52,589 bases of DNA, from assembly GCA_946415645.1 (NCBI GenBank), contig CAMKTJ010000016.1, forward strand, positions 1-52,589, written 5' to 3'. The first letter of the stretch is position 1; the number at the start of each line of letters is the position of its first letter. The position numbers and the translations under genes are program-made. The notes beneath the pieces were generated by a model. That model searched no databases and was not told the DNA's origin. It saw only the letters and a list, made by a program, of their open reading frames with translations. This document shows positions 43,551-51,255 of this stretch, piece after piece. This DNA is from an uncultured Prevotellaceae bacterium (GTDB lineage: Bacteria > Bacteroidota > Bacteroidia > Bacteroidales > Bacteroidaceae).

Positions 43551-43581
43551 CAAAATTATAGCTTTTACAGCAAATAGCAAA
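43551..43581 (-). promoter_or_regulatory. Promoter of tRNA-Ser (and perhaps the queuosine operon)
   Basis: On the - strand TTTG (43581-43578), 19 nt, then TAATTTTG (43558-43551). Start about 10 nt before the tRNA. No separate TAnnTTTG box fits between the tRNA and the riboswitch. Confidence 0.75.
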
Positions 43582-43610
43582 GAAATAATGGAGAAAAATT
43601 CGTGACAAGG

Positions 43611-44534
43611 CTATATGAAGAACAAGCTTGCACCTATCACCGCAATAACGGCTCCCAGGAATTCCTGTAGCGTAACTTTGGTTCCGAAGATAAGGTATGA
43701 GGGCCACAGAATCAGAACCGGAGTCAAGGCCATTATGGTTTGTGCAACACCAGCATGGGTCAGGTTGACGGCCATCAGACTAAGGCTGACGCCAAAGAAG
43801 GGGCCCAACAAGATGGCGCCCATGGCAGCAGCAGAGCCTTTGCCGTCCTTCCATGCTATAGACATAGACGATACTTTCCTAGAGGATATCAAGACCAGTC
43901 CGAAGCCCAACAGGCCCATCGTAGCACGAATCATAGTACCGCTGAACGGCATCAGGTTGATGACAGACGTTTCCGAGAGGGGGACTACTGCCGTATAGGC
44001 CTGCATGCCCAGCTTGCTCAGCACCAGTCCTGTTCCCTGCCCCAGTCCGGCTCCTATTGCCAACAAGACACCTCGCAGTGGCAGTTTCAGGCGTCTCTTT
44101 CCTGTTTCAGACTTTCCCAGGATAGAGATGGAGATTCCCGTCAGGGTGACAATCATACCCAGCAAGGCCAGCCACGTCATTCTCTCGCCCATCAATGCCC
44201 ATGCCGTGATAGCGGCAAAGGGACTGGCAAGAGTCATAAACAGCTGCGTATATTTACTGCCCATTGCCACATAGGCATTAAACAGGCAATAGTCTCCGAA
44301 CACAAAACCCATGAAACCACTGGCCAGGAACCAGCCCCACACCTGAGGGGTGGTAAAGCGGGGGAAAGGCTGACCACAGAACGCCCATAGCAAAGCACCC
44401 AGCAAGACTATGGTTATTATCATTCGCCAAACATTCAGGACTAGTGTGCCCATCCTTTTACTGGCAATCTCAGCAAAGATGGCAGTAAAGGTCCACATAA
44501 GGGCCACTATAAGGGATATAAACTCTCCAGACAC
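43611..44534 (-). CDS. DMT-superfamily (EamA) transporter
   Basis: 307 aa with about ten membrane spans in two EamA repeats (first from FISLIVALMWTFTAIFAEIA, second from LRGVLLAIGAGLGQGTGLVLS). Members export or import a wide range of metabolites; the substrate cannot be read from the sequence. The protein ends VIAVIGASLFFI, typical of EamA. It lies alone, downstream (same strand) of mtnN but separated by a 134-nt gap with heptad repeats and a hairpin-bearing pre-start element, so a shared transcript is uncertain. Confidence 0.85.
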   Translation of the reverse strand: MSGEFISLIVALMWTFTAIFAEIASKRMGTLVLNVWRMIITIVLLGALLWAFCGQPFPRFTTPQVWGWFLASGFMGFVFGDYCLFNAYVAMGSKYTQLFMTLASPFAAITAWALMGERMTWLALLGMIVTLTGISISILGKSETGKRRLKLPLRGVLLAIGAGLGQGTGLVLSKLGMQAYTAVVPLSETSVINLMPFSGTMIRATMGLLGFGLVLISSRKVSSMSIAWKDGKGSAAAMGAILLGPFFGVSLSLMAVNLTHAGVAQTIMALTPVLILWPSYLIFGTKVTLQEFLGAVIAVIGASLFFI

Positions 44535-44554
44535 GTAATCTACAATTTTTATTA

Positions 44555-44654
44555 GGTTTAATTTCGGAAGCTGAGCTTCCTTTTAGGGGCGAGGGGCAGG
44601 GAAGTTTATAGTTCATAGTTACGCTAACCACTAACCGCTAACCGCTAACCGCTA
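44555..44654. repeat. Pre-start element and heptad repeat upstream of the DMT gene
   Basis: CTAACCA, CTAACCG, CTAACCG, CTAACCG at 44624-44651, period 7, preceded by TATAGTT, CATAGTT. At 44582-44597 TTTAGGGGCGAGGGGC is the exact complement of 19255-19270. Next to it GGAAGCTGAGCTTCC (44567-44581) forms a perfect hairpin in the place of the AGTTGAGCTTGCGAAAC element of the other copies. On the - strand all this lies directly before the ATG at 44534. Confidence 0.8.
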
Positions 44655-44668
44655 GTAAAGAGAAAGTA

Positions 44669-45358
44669 TCAGAGGCTATTCAGGAACAGACGGGTAACGG
44701 AGAAGCTCTTGTCGGCCATTGTCTGCCAGAAGTTCAGATACTCCTCAAAGTGTGCCTCAGCACCTGGTGTATCGCTGATGATACGGAAGCTGGCAAAGGG
44801 AATGCCATACAGATGGCATACCTGAGCAATAGCTGCCGACTCCATATCTACAGCCAAGCCTTCAGGATAGGATGCCTTGATAACATTCAGCTGCTCACGG
44901 TTGGTAATGAATTGGTCACCAGTACAGATCAATCCAGGAACTATGCGGACGTCCGACTCCAGCGCCTTGGCCTTTTCCACCATCTCCTTGCTGCTGTCGA
45001 AGAAACGGGGCAAACCCTGCACCTGTCCAGGGTCCACATCGTCGCCGCATGAGACATCATGGTAACACGTCTGTGTGCTGACCACCACATCCATAACCCT
45101 CAGGCAGACATCAATACCACCTGCCACGCCTGTGCTGACAATACCGTCCGGCTTATAGTGGATAATCATATTGGTAACGCCAGAAGCGGCATTTACCTTA
45201 CCTATGCCGCATTGCATCAGTATGATTTCCTTGTTGCCGAGGGTTCCTTTCAGAAACTCATGCGGTCCTATCTTCTCCGTCTTGGTATCTGTCAGAATAG
45301 AAGCAATCTGCTTGTATTCAACGCTCATGGCAGTGAGCACGCCTATTGTTTTTCCCAT
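44669..45358 (-). CDS. mtnN: 5'-methylthioadenosine/S-adenosylhomocysteine nucleosidase
   Basis: 229 aa. It removes adenine from methylthioadenosine and S-adenosylhomocysteine, recycling products of methylation and polyamine synthesis. The start KTIGVLTAMSVEYKQIASIL, the IILMQCGIGKVNAASGVTNMI phosphorylase-fold motif, and the catalytic region LAVDMESAAIAQVCHLYGIPFASFRIISDTPG are characteristic. It has its own promoter and diverges from the permease gene. Confidence 0.94.
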   Translation of the reverse strand: MGKTIGVLTAMSVEYKQIASILTDTKTEKIGPHEFLKGTLGNKEIILMQCGIGKVNAASGVTNMIIHYKPDGIVSTGVAGGIDVCLRVMDVVVSTQTCYHDVSCGDDVDPGQVQGLPRFFDSSKEMVEKAKALESDVRIVPGLICTGDQFITNREQLNVIKASYPEGLAVDMESAAIAQVCHLYGIPFASFRIISDTPGAEAHFEEYLNFWQTMADKSFSVTRLFLNSL

Positions 45359-45377
45359 TTCTGTATTATTTTGGGCG

Positions 45378-45385
45378 CAAAATTA
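45378..45385 (-). promoter_or_regulatory. mtnN -7 box
   Basis: On the - strand TAATTTTG (TAnnTTTG), 20 nt before the start codon. Confidence 0.6.
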
Positions 45386-45439
45386 CTCATTTTTCGTCAG
45401 CACGCCAACTTTTGCAACCCATTTGCAACAGATATGGTG

Positions 45440-45447
45440 TACTTTTG
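45440..45447 (+). promoter_or_regulatory. -7 box of the HMA-permease gene
   Basis: TACTTTTG (TAnnTTTG), 30 nt before the ATG at 45477. Two TTTG copies upstream (45411-45414 and 45422-45425) have unusual spacing. Confidence 0.55.
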
Positions 45448-45476
45448 CACCCAGAAAGATAAAAACAGATAAAAAG

Positions 45477-46796
45477 ATGAACATACTATTAGACATTCTG
45501 AAAGAAGTTTGGGTGCTGACAAACGAGATGTCACCCTACCTGCTGTTGGGCTTCCTTCTGGCAGGAATCATGCACGAGTTTCTGCCCAGCACCTTGTATA
45601 CCAACCATCTGGGCAAGAACAATTTCCGTTCTGTCTTCCTCTCTGCCCTCTTTGGTGTTCCCCTGCCCCTCTGTTCCTGTGGTGTTATCCCCACGGCCAT
45701 GGGTCTGCGCAGGGAAGGTGCCAGCAAGGGAGCCACCGTCTCCTTCTTGATAGCTACCCCTCAGACGGGAGTGGACAGCATCATTGCCACCTATAGCCTG
45801 ATGGGACTGCCCTTTGCCATCATCCGTCCCATAGCAGCCTTCCTGACTGCCATTCTAGGTGGTACGTTGGTGAACAAGGTAGAAGCCCCCTCCCCGCTCC
45901 CCCTTTGGGGGAGTGCCCCAAAGCAAAACAACCAAGAAGGAAAAAATAAGACCCTCCCCCAAAGGGCAATTGCGGAATCGGAGCAATTGGTGACCGAAGG
46001 GAAGGTGGGCAAAAGCTTGGAGGGGGCCTTCTCCTATGCCTTCGTCGAAATGATGGAGGATATTGGCAAGTGGCTGGTGATAGGCCTTGTCATTGCCGGC
46101 ATCATCACGGCTGCTGTGCCTGACTCATGGTTTACCGCCTTCCAGGGCAATACCCTTTACAGCATACTCTTCGTACTCCTGTTCAGCATCCCCATGTATC
46201 TGTGCGCTACAGGCAGTATCCCCATTGCCTTGGCGCTGATGATGAAGGGTCTCACCCCAGGCGCTGCCTTGGTACTGCTGATGGCAGGTCCTGCCAGCAA
46301 CGTTGCCAGCATCCTTATAATTAATAAGGTATTAGGTCGAAAGACTCTGGCCATCTACCTGTTCTCCATCATCACGGGTGCCATAGTCTTTGCCTTGGGC
46401 ATCGACTATCTGCTGCCCTCTGAGTGGTTCACCGCACCCCTTTCCTACATGCAGGAATGCTGCATGGAGCAGCCCGGATGGTTCAGCGTCCTCTGCACCG
46501 TGCTTATGCTGTTGCTTCTGGCAAATGCCCTCAGTCCTAAGAAGCTCCTGGGCGGCCATCACCACTGCCATTGTCACGACTGCGAAGAGAATGCCCAATG
46601 TTCAATGGAAATCAAAGTCAACGGCATGACCTGCCACCACTGTGCTGCCAACGCGCAGAAAGCCATTGCCAGCGTGGAGGGTGTAACCAAGGCCACCGTC
46701 TCCCTGGATGAAGGAATGGCCTACGTAGAGGGTGATTTTAACGCAGAAGACATCCGAAAGGCCGTAGAAAGCATAGGATTTGAAATGGAAATGTAG
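45477..46796 (+). CDS. Cu/Zn-type efflux permease (SO_0444-like) with C-terminal HMA domain
   Basis: 439 aa from the ATG at 45477; the frame is open further upstream, but that part is antisense to mtnN and precedes the promoter. The first permease half has the Cys pair in GVPLPLCSCGVIPTAMGLR and SFLIATPQTGVDSI; the second has SIPMYLCATGSIPIALALM and LLMAGPASNVASI. About eight to ten spans. A His/Cys stretch (GGHHHCHCHDCEE) and a heavy-metal-associated domain with MTCHHCAANAQKAI close the protein. This combination marks SO_0444-type transporters linked to Cu/Zn efflux. Between the halves (~residues 139-170) lies a Pro-rich insert encoded by a DNA inverted repeat. Confidence 0.87.
   Translation: MNILLDILKEVWVLTNEMSPYLLLGFLLAGIMHEFLPSTLYTNHLGKNNFRSVFLSALFGVPLPLCSCGVIPTAMGLRREGASKGATVSFLIATPQTGVDSIIATYSLMGLPFAIIRPIAAFLTAILGGTLVNKVEAPSPLPLWGSAPKQNNQEGKNKTLPQRAIAESEQLVTEGKVGKSLEGAFSYAFVEMMEDIGKWLVIGLVIAGIITAAVPDSWFTAFQGNTLYSILFVLLFSIPMYLCATGSIPIALALMMKGLTPGAALVLLMAGPASNVASILIINKVLGRKTLAIYLFSIITGAIVFALGIDYLLPSEWFTAPLSYMQECCMEQPGWFSVLCTVLMLLLLANALSPKKLLGGHHHCHCHDCEENAQCSMEIKVNGMTCHHCAANAQKAIASVEGVTKATVSLDEGMAYVEGDFNAEDIRKAVESIGFEMEM
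45897..45966. repeat. Inverted repeat inside the permease coding region
   Basis: CTCCCCCTTTGGGGGAG (45897-45913) is itself a hairpin. CCCTTTGGGGGAG (45901-45913) is exactly complementary to CTCCCCCAAAGGG (45954-45966). The reading frame is kept, and the region encodes a hydrophilic Pro/Lys/Gln linker. Confidence 0.75.
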
Positions 46797-46847
46797 CCCA
46801 AAACACACATTTCTTTCAGATTTATTGCAAAAAATACGCCCATTCGT

Positions 46848-46878
46848 TTGGCAAAATGAAAGAAGTTACATACCTTTG
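46848..46878 (+). promoter_or_regulatory. Promoter of the Phe/Tyr operon
   Basis: TTTG at 46848-46851, a 19-nt spacer, and TACCTTTG at 46871-46878: an ideal Bacteroidetes promoter. Transcription should begin near 46885, 23 nt ahead of the leader peptide ATG. Confidence 0.85.
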
Positions 46879-46907
46879 CATCGCAAAATAAAACAAAAAG
46901 GCTTTTT

Positions 46908-46973
46908 ATGGCAAATATTGGTAACTATTTTAACGGCTTTTATTTTTACTTTTACTTTAGCAAACTGAAGTAG
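46908..46973 (+). CDS. Phe/Tyr-rich leader peptide of the pheA operon
   Basis: 21 codons, ATG at 46908, TAG at 46971-46973. The central part reads NYFNGFYFYFYFSK: five Phe and four Tyr codons, of which seven stand in one run (46938-46958) interrupted by nothing. Such composition by chance is very unlikely, and the operon behind makes exactly these two amino acids. The peptide would serve as a sensor: ribosomes pause in it when charged tRNA-Phe or tRNA-Tyr runs short. Its stop codon overlaps the first strand of the antiterminator. Confidence 0.9.
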   Translation: MANIGNYFNGFYFYFYFSKLK

Positions 46974-47069
46974 AGCGGGTCGTTATATGTGCCAGAAAAC
47001 AGAACAACAGAACAAAACAAACTGAAAAAACAATAAGGTCCCGCTCTACAACAGAGCGGGATTTTTTTT
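46970..47069 (+). promoter_or_regulatory. Transcription attenuator of the pheA operon
   Basis: Strand 1 GTAGAGCGGG (46970-46979) can pair over 10 bp with strand 2 CCCGCTCTAC (47040-47049). Strand 2, as TCCCGCTCT (47039-47047), alternatively pairs over 9 bp with strand 3 AGAGCGGGA (47053-47061), which runs into eight T (47062-47069): a rho-independent terminator. A ribosome reaching the leader stop covers strand 1, so the terminator forms. A ribosome stalled at the Phe/Tyr codons leaves strand 1 free, the antiterminator forms and the operon is read. Confidence 0.9.
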
Positions 47070-47079
47070 AAGGTAAAAG

Positions 47080-47922
47080 ATGAGAAGAATAGCAATACAA
47101 GGTATTAAGGGAAGCTTCCACGACATAGCCTCACACCGTTACTTCGAGGGCGAAGACCTGGAGCTGATCTGCTGCGACACCTTCGAGCAGGTTTTCCAGC
47201 GCATGAGGGAAGAGAAGGATGTCATAGGCTTGGTGGCCATAGAGAACACCATAGCAGGAAGCCTGCTTCACAACTACGAGCTGCTTCGCGACAGCGGCAT
47301 GACCATTGTAGGCGAACACAAGCTGCGCATCAGCCATAGCATTATGTGCCTGCCTGATGATGACTGGGATAACCTCACAGAGGTCAACTCACACCCCGTG
47401 GCTCTGATGCAGTGCCGTAACTTCCTCTCTCAGCATGAAGACATGAAGATTGTGGAGGTTGCAGATACGGCAGGAGCGGCAGCCAACATCAGCAAGAAGC
47501 AACTGCGCGGACATGCAGCCATCTGCCACAAGGATGCTGCCAAGATCTACGGCATGAAGGTGCTGCAGGAAGGTATAGAGACCAACAAGCACAACTTCAC
47601 CCGCTTCCTGGTTGTCAGCAACCCCGAGAAGGCCCACACCCTGCGCAAGTTCGAGGAGCTCAACAAGGCCAGCCTTGTCTTTACCCTGCCCCACGAGGAG
47701 GGAAGCCTCTCTGCCATCCTGAGCGTGCTATCCTTCTACAAGCTCAACCTGACCAAGATTCAGTCTCTGCCCATCATAGGTCAGGAGTGGCAGTACATGT
47801 TCTACATAGACCTTTCATACAACGATTATACGCGTTACAAGCAGGCTATCAATGCCATCACACCCCTTACCAAGGAACTGAAACTATTAGGAGAATACAG
47901 AGATGGAAAAGAAACAATCTAA
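47080..47922 (+). CDS. pheA: Prephenate dehydratase
   Basis: 280 aa, monofunctional (no chorismate mutase part). It converts prephenate to phenylpyruvate. The dehydratase domain starts RRIAIQGIKGSFHDIASHRYF; the catalytic TRF motif is in HNFTRFLVVSN. The C-terminal ACT domain (SLVFTLPHEEGSLSAILSVLSFYKLNLTKI) normally binds phenylalanine for feedback inhibition; the usual ESRP is QSLP here. The ATG lies 11 nt after the T run of the attenuator. Its end overlaps the aminotransferase gene by 20 nt. Confidence 0.95.
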   Translation: MRRIAIQGIKGSFHDIASHRYFEGEDLELICCDTFEQVFQRMREEKDVIGLVAIENTIAGSLLHNYELLRDSGMTIVGEHKLRISHSIMCLPDDDWDNLTEVNSHPVALMQCRNFLSQHEDMKIVEVADTAGAAANISKKQLRGHAAICHKDAAKIYGMKVLQEGIETNKHNFTRFLVVSNPEKAHTLRKFEELNKASLVFTLPHEEGSLSAILSVLSFYKLNLTKIQSLPIIGQEWQYMFYIDLSYNDYTRYKQAINAITPLTKELKLLGEYRDGKETI

Positions 47923-49090
47923 CATACAGCCAGCCGACAGACTGGCCAGCGTACAGGAATATTACTTCAGTCGTAAACTGAAGGAGGTGGCTCAGATGAA
48001 CGCCCAGGGACTGGATGTTATCTCCCTTGGCATTGGCAGCCCCGACATGCCACCCTCACAGCAGACTATAGAGACACTCTGCAAGGAGGCACTCAAGCCC
48101 ACCGTTCACGGCTATCAGCCCTACGTGGGAATACCTGAGATGCGCCAGGGAATGGCAGATTTCTACAAGCGCTGGTATAATGTGGACTTGGACCCCAACA
48201 CAGAGATCCAACCCCTTATCGGTAGCAAGGAAGGTATCCTGCACGTAACACTGGCATTCGTCAACCCTGGCGATAAGGTGCTGGTGCCCAACCCCGGCTA
48301 CCCCACCTATACCTCTCTGAGCAAGCTGCTGGGCGCCCAGATTGTCAACTACGACCTTCTGGAGGAGAACCAATGGCAGCCCGACTTCGAGGCTTTGGAG
48401 AAGATGGACCTCACAGGCGTTAAGCTCATGTGGACCAACTACCCCAATATGCCTACCGGCGCCAGTGCATCTCTTGAGCTCTTTGAGAAGCTGGTCAGCT
48501 TTGCCCGTCGCCACAACATTGTGGTGGTCAACGACAACCCCTACAGTCTTATCCTCAACGAGCATCCCCTCAGCCTCTTGCAGGTGCCTGGCGCCAAGGA
48601 GTGCTGCATAGAGTTCAACTCCATGAGCAAGAGCCAGAACATGCCCGGATGGCGTGTAGGATGGATTTCCACCAACGCTCAGTTCATACAGTGGATCTTG
48701 AAGGTGAAGAGCAATGTAGACAGCGGAATGTTCCGTCCCCTGCAGTTGGCAGCTGCCGAGGCTCTGCACAACTCAGACGAGTGGCACGCCACCTTCAACC
48801 GCGAGGTCTATGCCCGCCGTCGTGCCGTGGCAGAGGAGATTATGAAGACCCTTGGCTGCACCTTCGACCCCACCCAGGTAGGTATGTTCCTCTGGGGCCG
48901 CATCCCCGATTCCTATGCCGATGTAGAAGAGCTCACGGAGCGTATCCTGCACGAGGCTCGCGTCTTCATCACCCCCGGCTTCATCTTCGGTTCCAACGGC
49001 AAGCGTTACATCCGCATCAGCCTTTGTGCCAAGGAAGAGAAGCTCCAGGAAGCGTTTGAGAGAATTAGAGCATTGAACATTGAGCATTGA
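47903..49090 (+). CDS. Class I/II aminotransferase, probably aromatic
   Basis: 395 aa. A PLP-dependent fold type I enzyme: ISLGIGSPDMPPSQQTIE, the cofactor region NYPNMPTGASASLELF and the Schiff-base Lys in SMSKSQNMPGWRVGW, with Arg in KRYIRISLCAKEEK for the carboxylate. Related proteins are annotated as aspartate or LL-diaminopimelate-type aminotransferases. Its place between pheA and the DAHP synthase gene points to transamination of phenylpyruvate and hydroxyphenylpyruvate, or of prephenate. The last codons (ALNIEH) are written by the heptad repeat that begins at 49069. Confidence 0.9.
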   Translation: MEKKQSNIQPADRLASVQEYYFSRKLKEVAQMNAQGLDVISLGIGSPDMPPSQQTIETLCKEALKPTVHGYQPYVGIPEMRQGMADFYKRWYNVDLDPNTEIQPLIGSKEGILHVTLAFVNPGDKVLVPNPGYPTYTSLSKLLGAQIVNYDLLEENQWQPDFEALEKMDLTGVKLMWTNYPNMPTGASASLELFEKLVSFARRHNIVVVNDNPYSLILNEHPLSLLQVPGAKECCIEFNSMSKSQNMPGWRVGWISTNAQFIQWILKVKSNVDSGMFRPLQLAAAEALHNSDEWHATFNREVYARRRAVAEEIMKTLGCTFDPTQVGMFLWGRIPDSYADVEELTERILHEARVFITPGFIFGSNGKRYIRISLCAKEEKLQEAFERIRALNIEH

Positions 49091-49181
49091 GCATTGAACA
49101 TTGAGCATTATTACTATCCTCTTGCTCCTTGCCCCTTGCTCCTTGCCCCTTAATATTTGGATTTTGAATTTTGAATTTTGA
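49069..49181. repeat. Three successive heptad repeats of different sequence
   Basis: AGCATTG, AACATTG, AGCATTG, AGCATTG, AACATTG, AGCATTA (49069-49110); CTTGCTC, CTTGCCC, CTTGCTC, CTTGCCC (49121-49148); ATTTTGA three times (49161-49181). All have period 7. The first run includes the aminotransferase stop codon. Together they fill the 104-nt gap before aroF. Confidence 0.9.
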
Positions 49182-49194
49182 ATAAAAAAAAGAT

Positions 49195-50259
49195 ATGGAA
49201 CTAGACTTACAACCCCTAAATTTGCCAAGCGACCAGGAGCGTGCTTTCATCATCGCAGGTCCTTGCAGCGCAGAGACTGAAGAACAAGTAATGACCACCG
49301 CCAAGCAGTTGGCAGGCAAAGGATGCCACATCTTCCGTGCCGGAGTATGGAAACCACGTACCAAGCCCGGAGGCTTCGAGGGCCACGGAGAACCTGCTTT
49401 GGAATGGATGGCCAACGTCAAGAAGGAGACTGGCATGCTCATCTCTACCGAGGTAGCCACCCCCGAGCACGTTGAGCTGGCACTGAAGTACGGCGTAGAT
49501 ATCCTCTGGATTGGTGCACGTACCACTGCCAACCCCTTTGCCGTTCAGGCATTGGCAGACGCCCTGCAGGGTACAGAAGCTACCGTGCTGGTCAAGAACC
49601 CTGTGAATCCCGATCTGGAACTCTGGATTGGTGCCCTGCAGCGTATCAACGGTGCCGGCATCCAGAAGTTGGGAGCCATCCACCGCGGTTTCAGCAGCTA
49701 CGAGAAGAAGCTGTACCGCAACGAGCCCATGTGGCAGATACCCATCGAGCTGAAGCGCCGCTTGCCTAACCTGCCCTTGGTTTGCGACCCCAGCCATATC
49801 AGCGGTCGTCGCGACCTGATTGCTCCCCTCTGCCAGCAGGCCATGGACCTGGGCTTGGACGGTCTTATCATAGAGAGCCACTGCGACCCCGACAATGCAT
49901 GGAGCGATGCCTCTCAGCAGGTAACACCCGAGGTGCTGGACTTCATCATCTCACGCCTTATCTTCCGCGATACCAACGAGCATCCTGACACCCTGAAGGA
50001 CCTTCGTAAGGAGATTGACGAGATCGACAACGACCTCATAGACCTGCTGGCCAAGCGTATGAAGATCTGCCGTAACATTGGCGAGTACAAGAAGGAGAAC
50101 GGCCTGACCGTTGTTCAGACCCGTCGTTACAGCGAGATTCTGGACAAGCGTGGTGCTCAGGGTTCCCTGCTGGGTATTGACACAGAGTGTATCAAGAACA
50201 TCTTCGAGCACATTCACGAGGAGAGTGTTCGTCAGCAGATGGAGATTATAAATAAATGA
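49195..50259 (+). CDS. aroF: Bifunctional DAHP synthase / chorismate mutase
   Basis: 354 aa. Residues ~1-255 form the KDO8P-synthase-like (type I beta) DAHP synthase that condenses phosphoenolpyruvate and erythrose 4-phosphate: AFIIAGPCSAETEEQ, KPRTKPGGFEGHGE, WIGARTTANPFAVQ, and CDPSHISGRRDLI. Residues ~265-354 form an AroQ-type chorismate mutase (DLRKEIDEIDNDLIDLLAKRM, then GEYKKENGLTVVQTRRYSEIL). The fusion supplies both the first step of the shikimate route and the branch to prephenate. In such fusions the mutase part often gives allosteric control of the synthase. Strength of the RBS cannot be judged; the leader contains heptad repeats. Confidence 0.94.
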   Translation: MELDLQPLNLPSDQERAFIIAGPCSAETEEQVMTTAKQLAGKGCHIFRAGVWKPRTKPGGFEGHGEPALEWMANVKKETGMLISTEVATPEHVELALKYGVDILWIGARTTANPFAVQALADALQGTEATVLVKNPVNPDLELWIGALQRINGAGIQKLGAIHRGFSSYEKKLYRNEPMWQIPIELKRRLPNLPLVCDPSHISGRRDLIAPLCQQAMDLGLDGLIIESHCDPDNAWSDASQQVTPEVLDFIISRLIFRDTNEHPDTLKDLRKEIDEIDNDLIDLLAKRMKICRNIGEYKKENGLTVVQTRRYSEILDKRGAQGSLLGIDTECIKNIFEHIHEESVRQQMEIINK

Positions 50260-50289
50260 CCCCCCTCGGGGAGATTTAGAGGGTGGCAA

Positions 50290-50430
50290 GGAGCAAGGAG
50301 CAAGGAGCAAGAGAATTGTCTAGACTTAAAACGTCTCTACTTCATGGGAGATAAGTTCAGAAACACGTGTATAACTATCCTCTTGCCCCTCACCACTTGC
50401 CCCTTGCCCCTATAGTTGAGCTTGCGAAAC
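50290..50430. repeat. Heptad repeats in both orientations and shared pre-start element before tyrA
   Basis: GGAGCAA three times (50290-50310), then CTTGCCC, CTCACCA, CTTGCCC, CTTGCCC (50382-50409). The second set is complementary to the first type, so a long hairpin is possible. AGTTGAGCTTGCGAAAC (50414-50430) is identical to 19270-19286 and ends 16 nt before the tyrA ATG. Confidence 0.85.
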
Positions 50431-50446
50431 TTTAAAAAAACGTTTT

Positions 50447-51220
50447 ATGAAAATATTGATATTGGGCGCAGGAAAGATGGGATCGTTCTTTACGGACGTT
50501 CTGAGCTTCGAGCATGAATGCGCCGTTTACGAGATAGATGCCAAGCGCATGCGTTTCCTGTACAACACGCAACGCTTTACCACCATGCAGGAGATAGAGG
50601 ACTTCAAGCCCGAGCTGGTCATCAATGCCGTTACGCTGAAGTATACCCTCAGCGTCTTTGACCAGATACTACCCCACCTGCCCAAGGACTGTATCATCAG
50701 CGATATCAGCAGTGTCAAGACAGGCTTCAAGGAGTACTACGAGGGCACCGGCTTCCGCTACGTCAGCACCCACCCCATGTTCGGCCCCACATTTGCCAAC
50801 CTGGGCGCACTCAGCAGCGAGAATGCCATTGTCATCAACGAGGGCGACTATATGGGTCGTATCTTCTTCCTGGACCTCTACCGTCGTCTGGGTCTGAACG
50901 TTCACGAATACAGCTTCGAGGAGCATGACGAGGCCATGGCCTACTCTCTGTCCGTTCCTTTTGTCAGCACCTTTGTCTTCAGTGCCGTCATGAAGCATCA
51001 GGATTCTCCTGGTACCACCTTCAAGCGCCACCTGAAGATTGCCCGTGGCGTGCTATCAGAGGATGACACCCTGCTACGGGAAATCCTCTTCAACCCCAAG
51101 ACCAAGTCGCACGTAGAACAGATCCGTGCCGAGCTGAAAGAGCTCATCCAGATTATTGATGACCGCAACGAGGATGCGCTCAACCAGTATCTGGTAAAGA
51201 TACGCAAGAATATACAGTAA
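50447..51220 (+). CDS. tyrA: Prephenate dehydrogenase
   Basis: 257 aa. It oxidatively decarboxylates prephenate to hydroxyphenylpyruvate, the tyrosine branch. The Rossmann motif MKILILGAGKMGSFFTDVL is at the N-terminus; SDISSVKTGFKEYY and STHPMFGPTFANLG contain the conserved Ser and His of the catalytic region; EEHDEAMAYSLSVPFVSTFVF follows. It lacks ACT or chorismate mutase parts, as the mutase is on the preceding gene. Last gene of the aromatic operon, followed by a strong terminator. Confidence 0.92.
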   Translation: MKILILGAGKMGSFFTDVLSFEHECAVYEIDAKRMRFLYNTQRFTTMQEIEDFKPELVINAVTLKYTLSVFDQILPHLPKDCIISDISSVKTGFKEYYEGTGFRYVSTHPMFGPTFANLGALSSENAIVINEGDYMGRIFFLDLYRRLGLNVHEYSFEEHDEAMAYSLSVPFVSTFVFSAVMKHQDSPGTTFKRHLKIARGVLSEDDTLLREILFNPKTKSHVEQIRAELKELIQIIDDRNEDALNQYLVKIRKNIQ

Positions 51221-51224
51221 ACAA

Positions 51225-51250
51225 AAAGCCTGCTCGGTTGAGCAGGCTTT
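51225..51250. terminator. Bidirectional terminator between tyrA and the DUF1080 gene
   Basis: AAAGCCTGCTC (51225-51235) pairs perfectly with GAGCAGGCTTT (51240-51250) around GGTT. Flanked by A and T runs on the two sides, it can end both the aromatic operon (+) and the DUF1080 gene (-). Confidence 0.92.
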
Positions 51251-51255
51251 ATTGT

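Noticed and set aside
45171..45476. Upstream extension of the HMA-permease frame
   Set aside because: It runs antisense through mtnN and its promoter and lies ahead of the permease's own -7 box; the ATG at 45477 gives the normal N-terminus.
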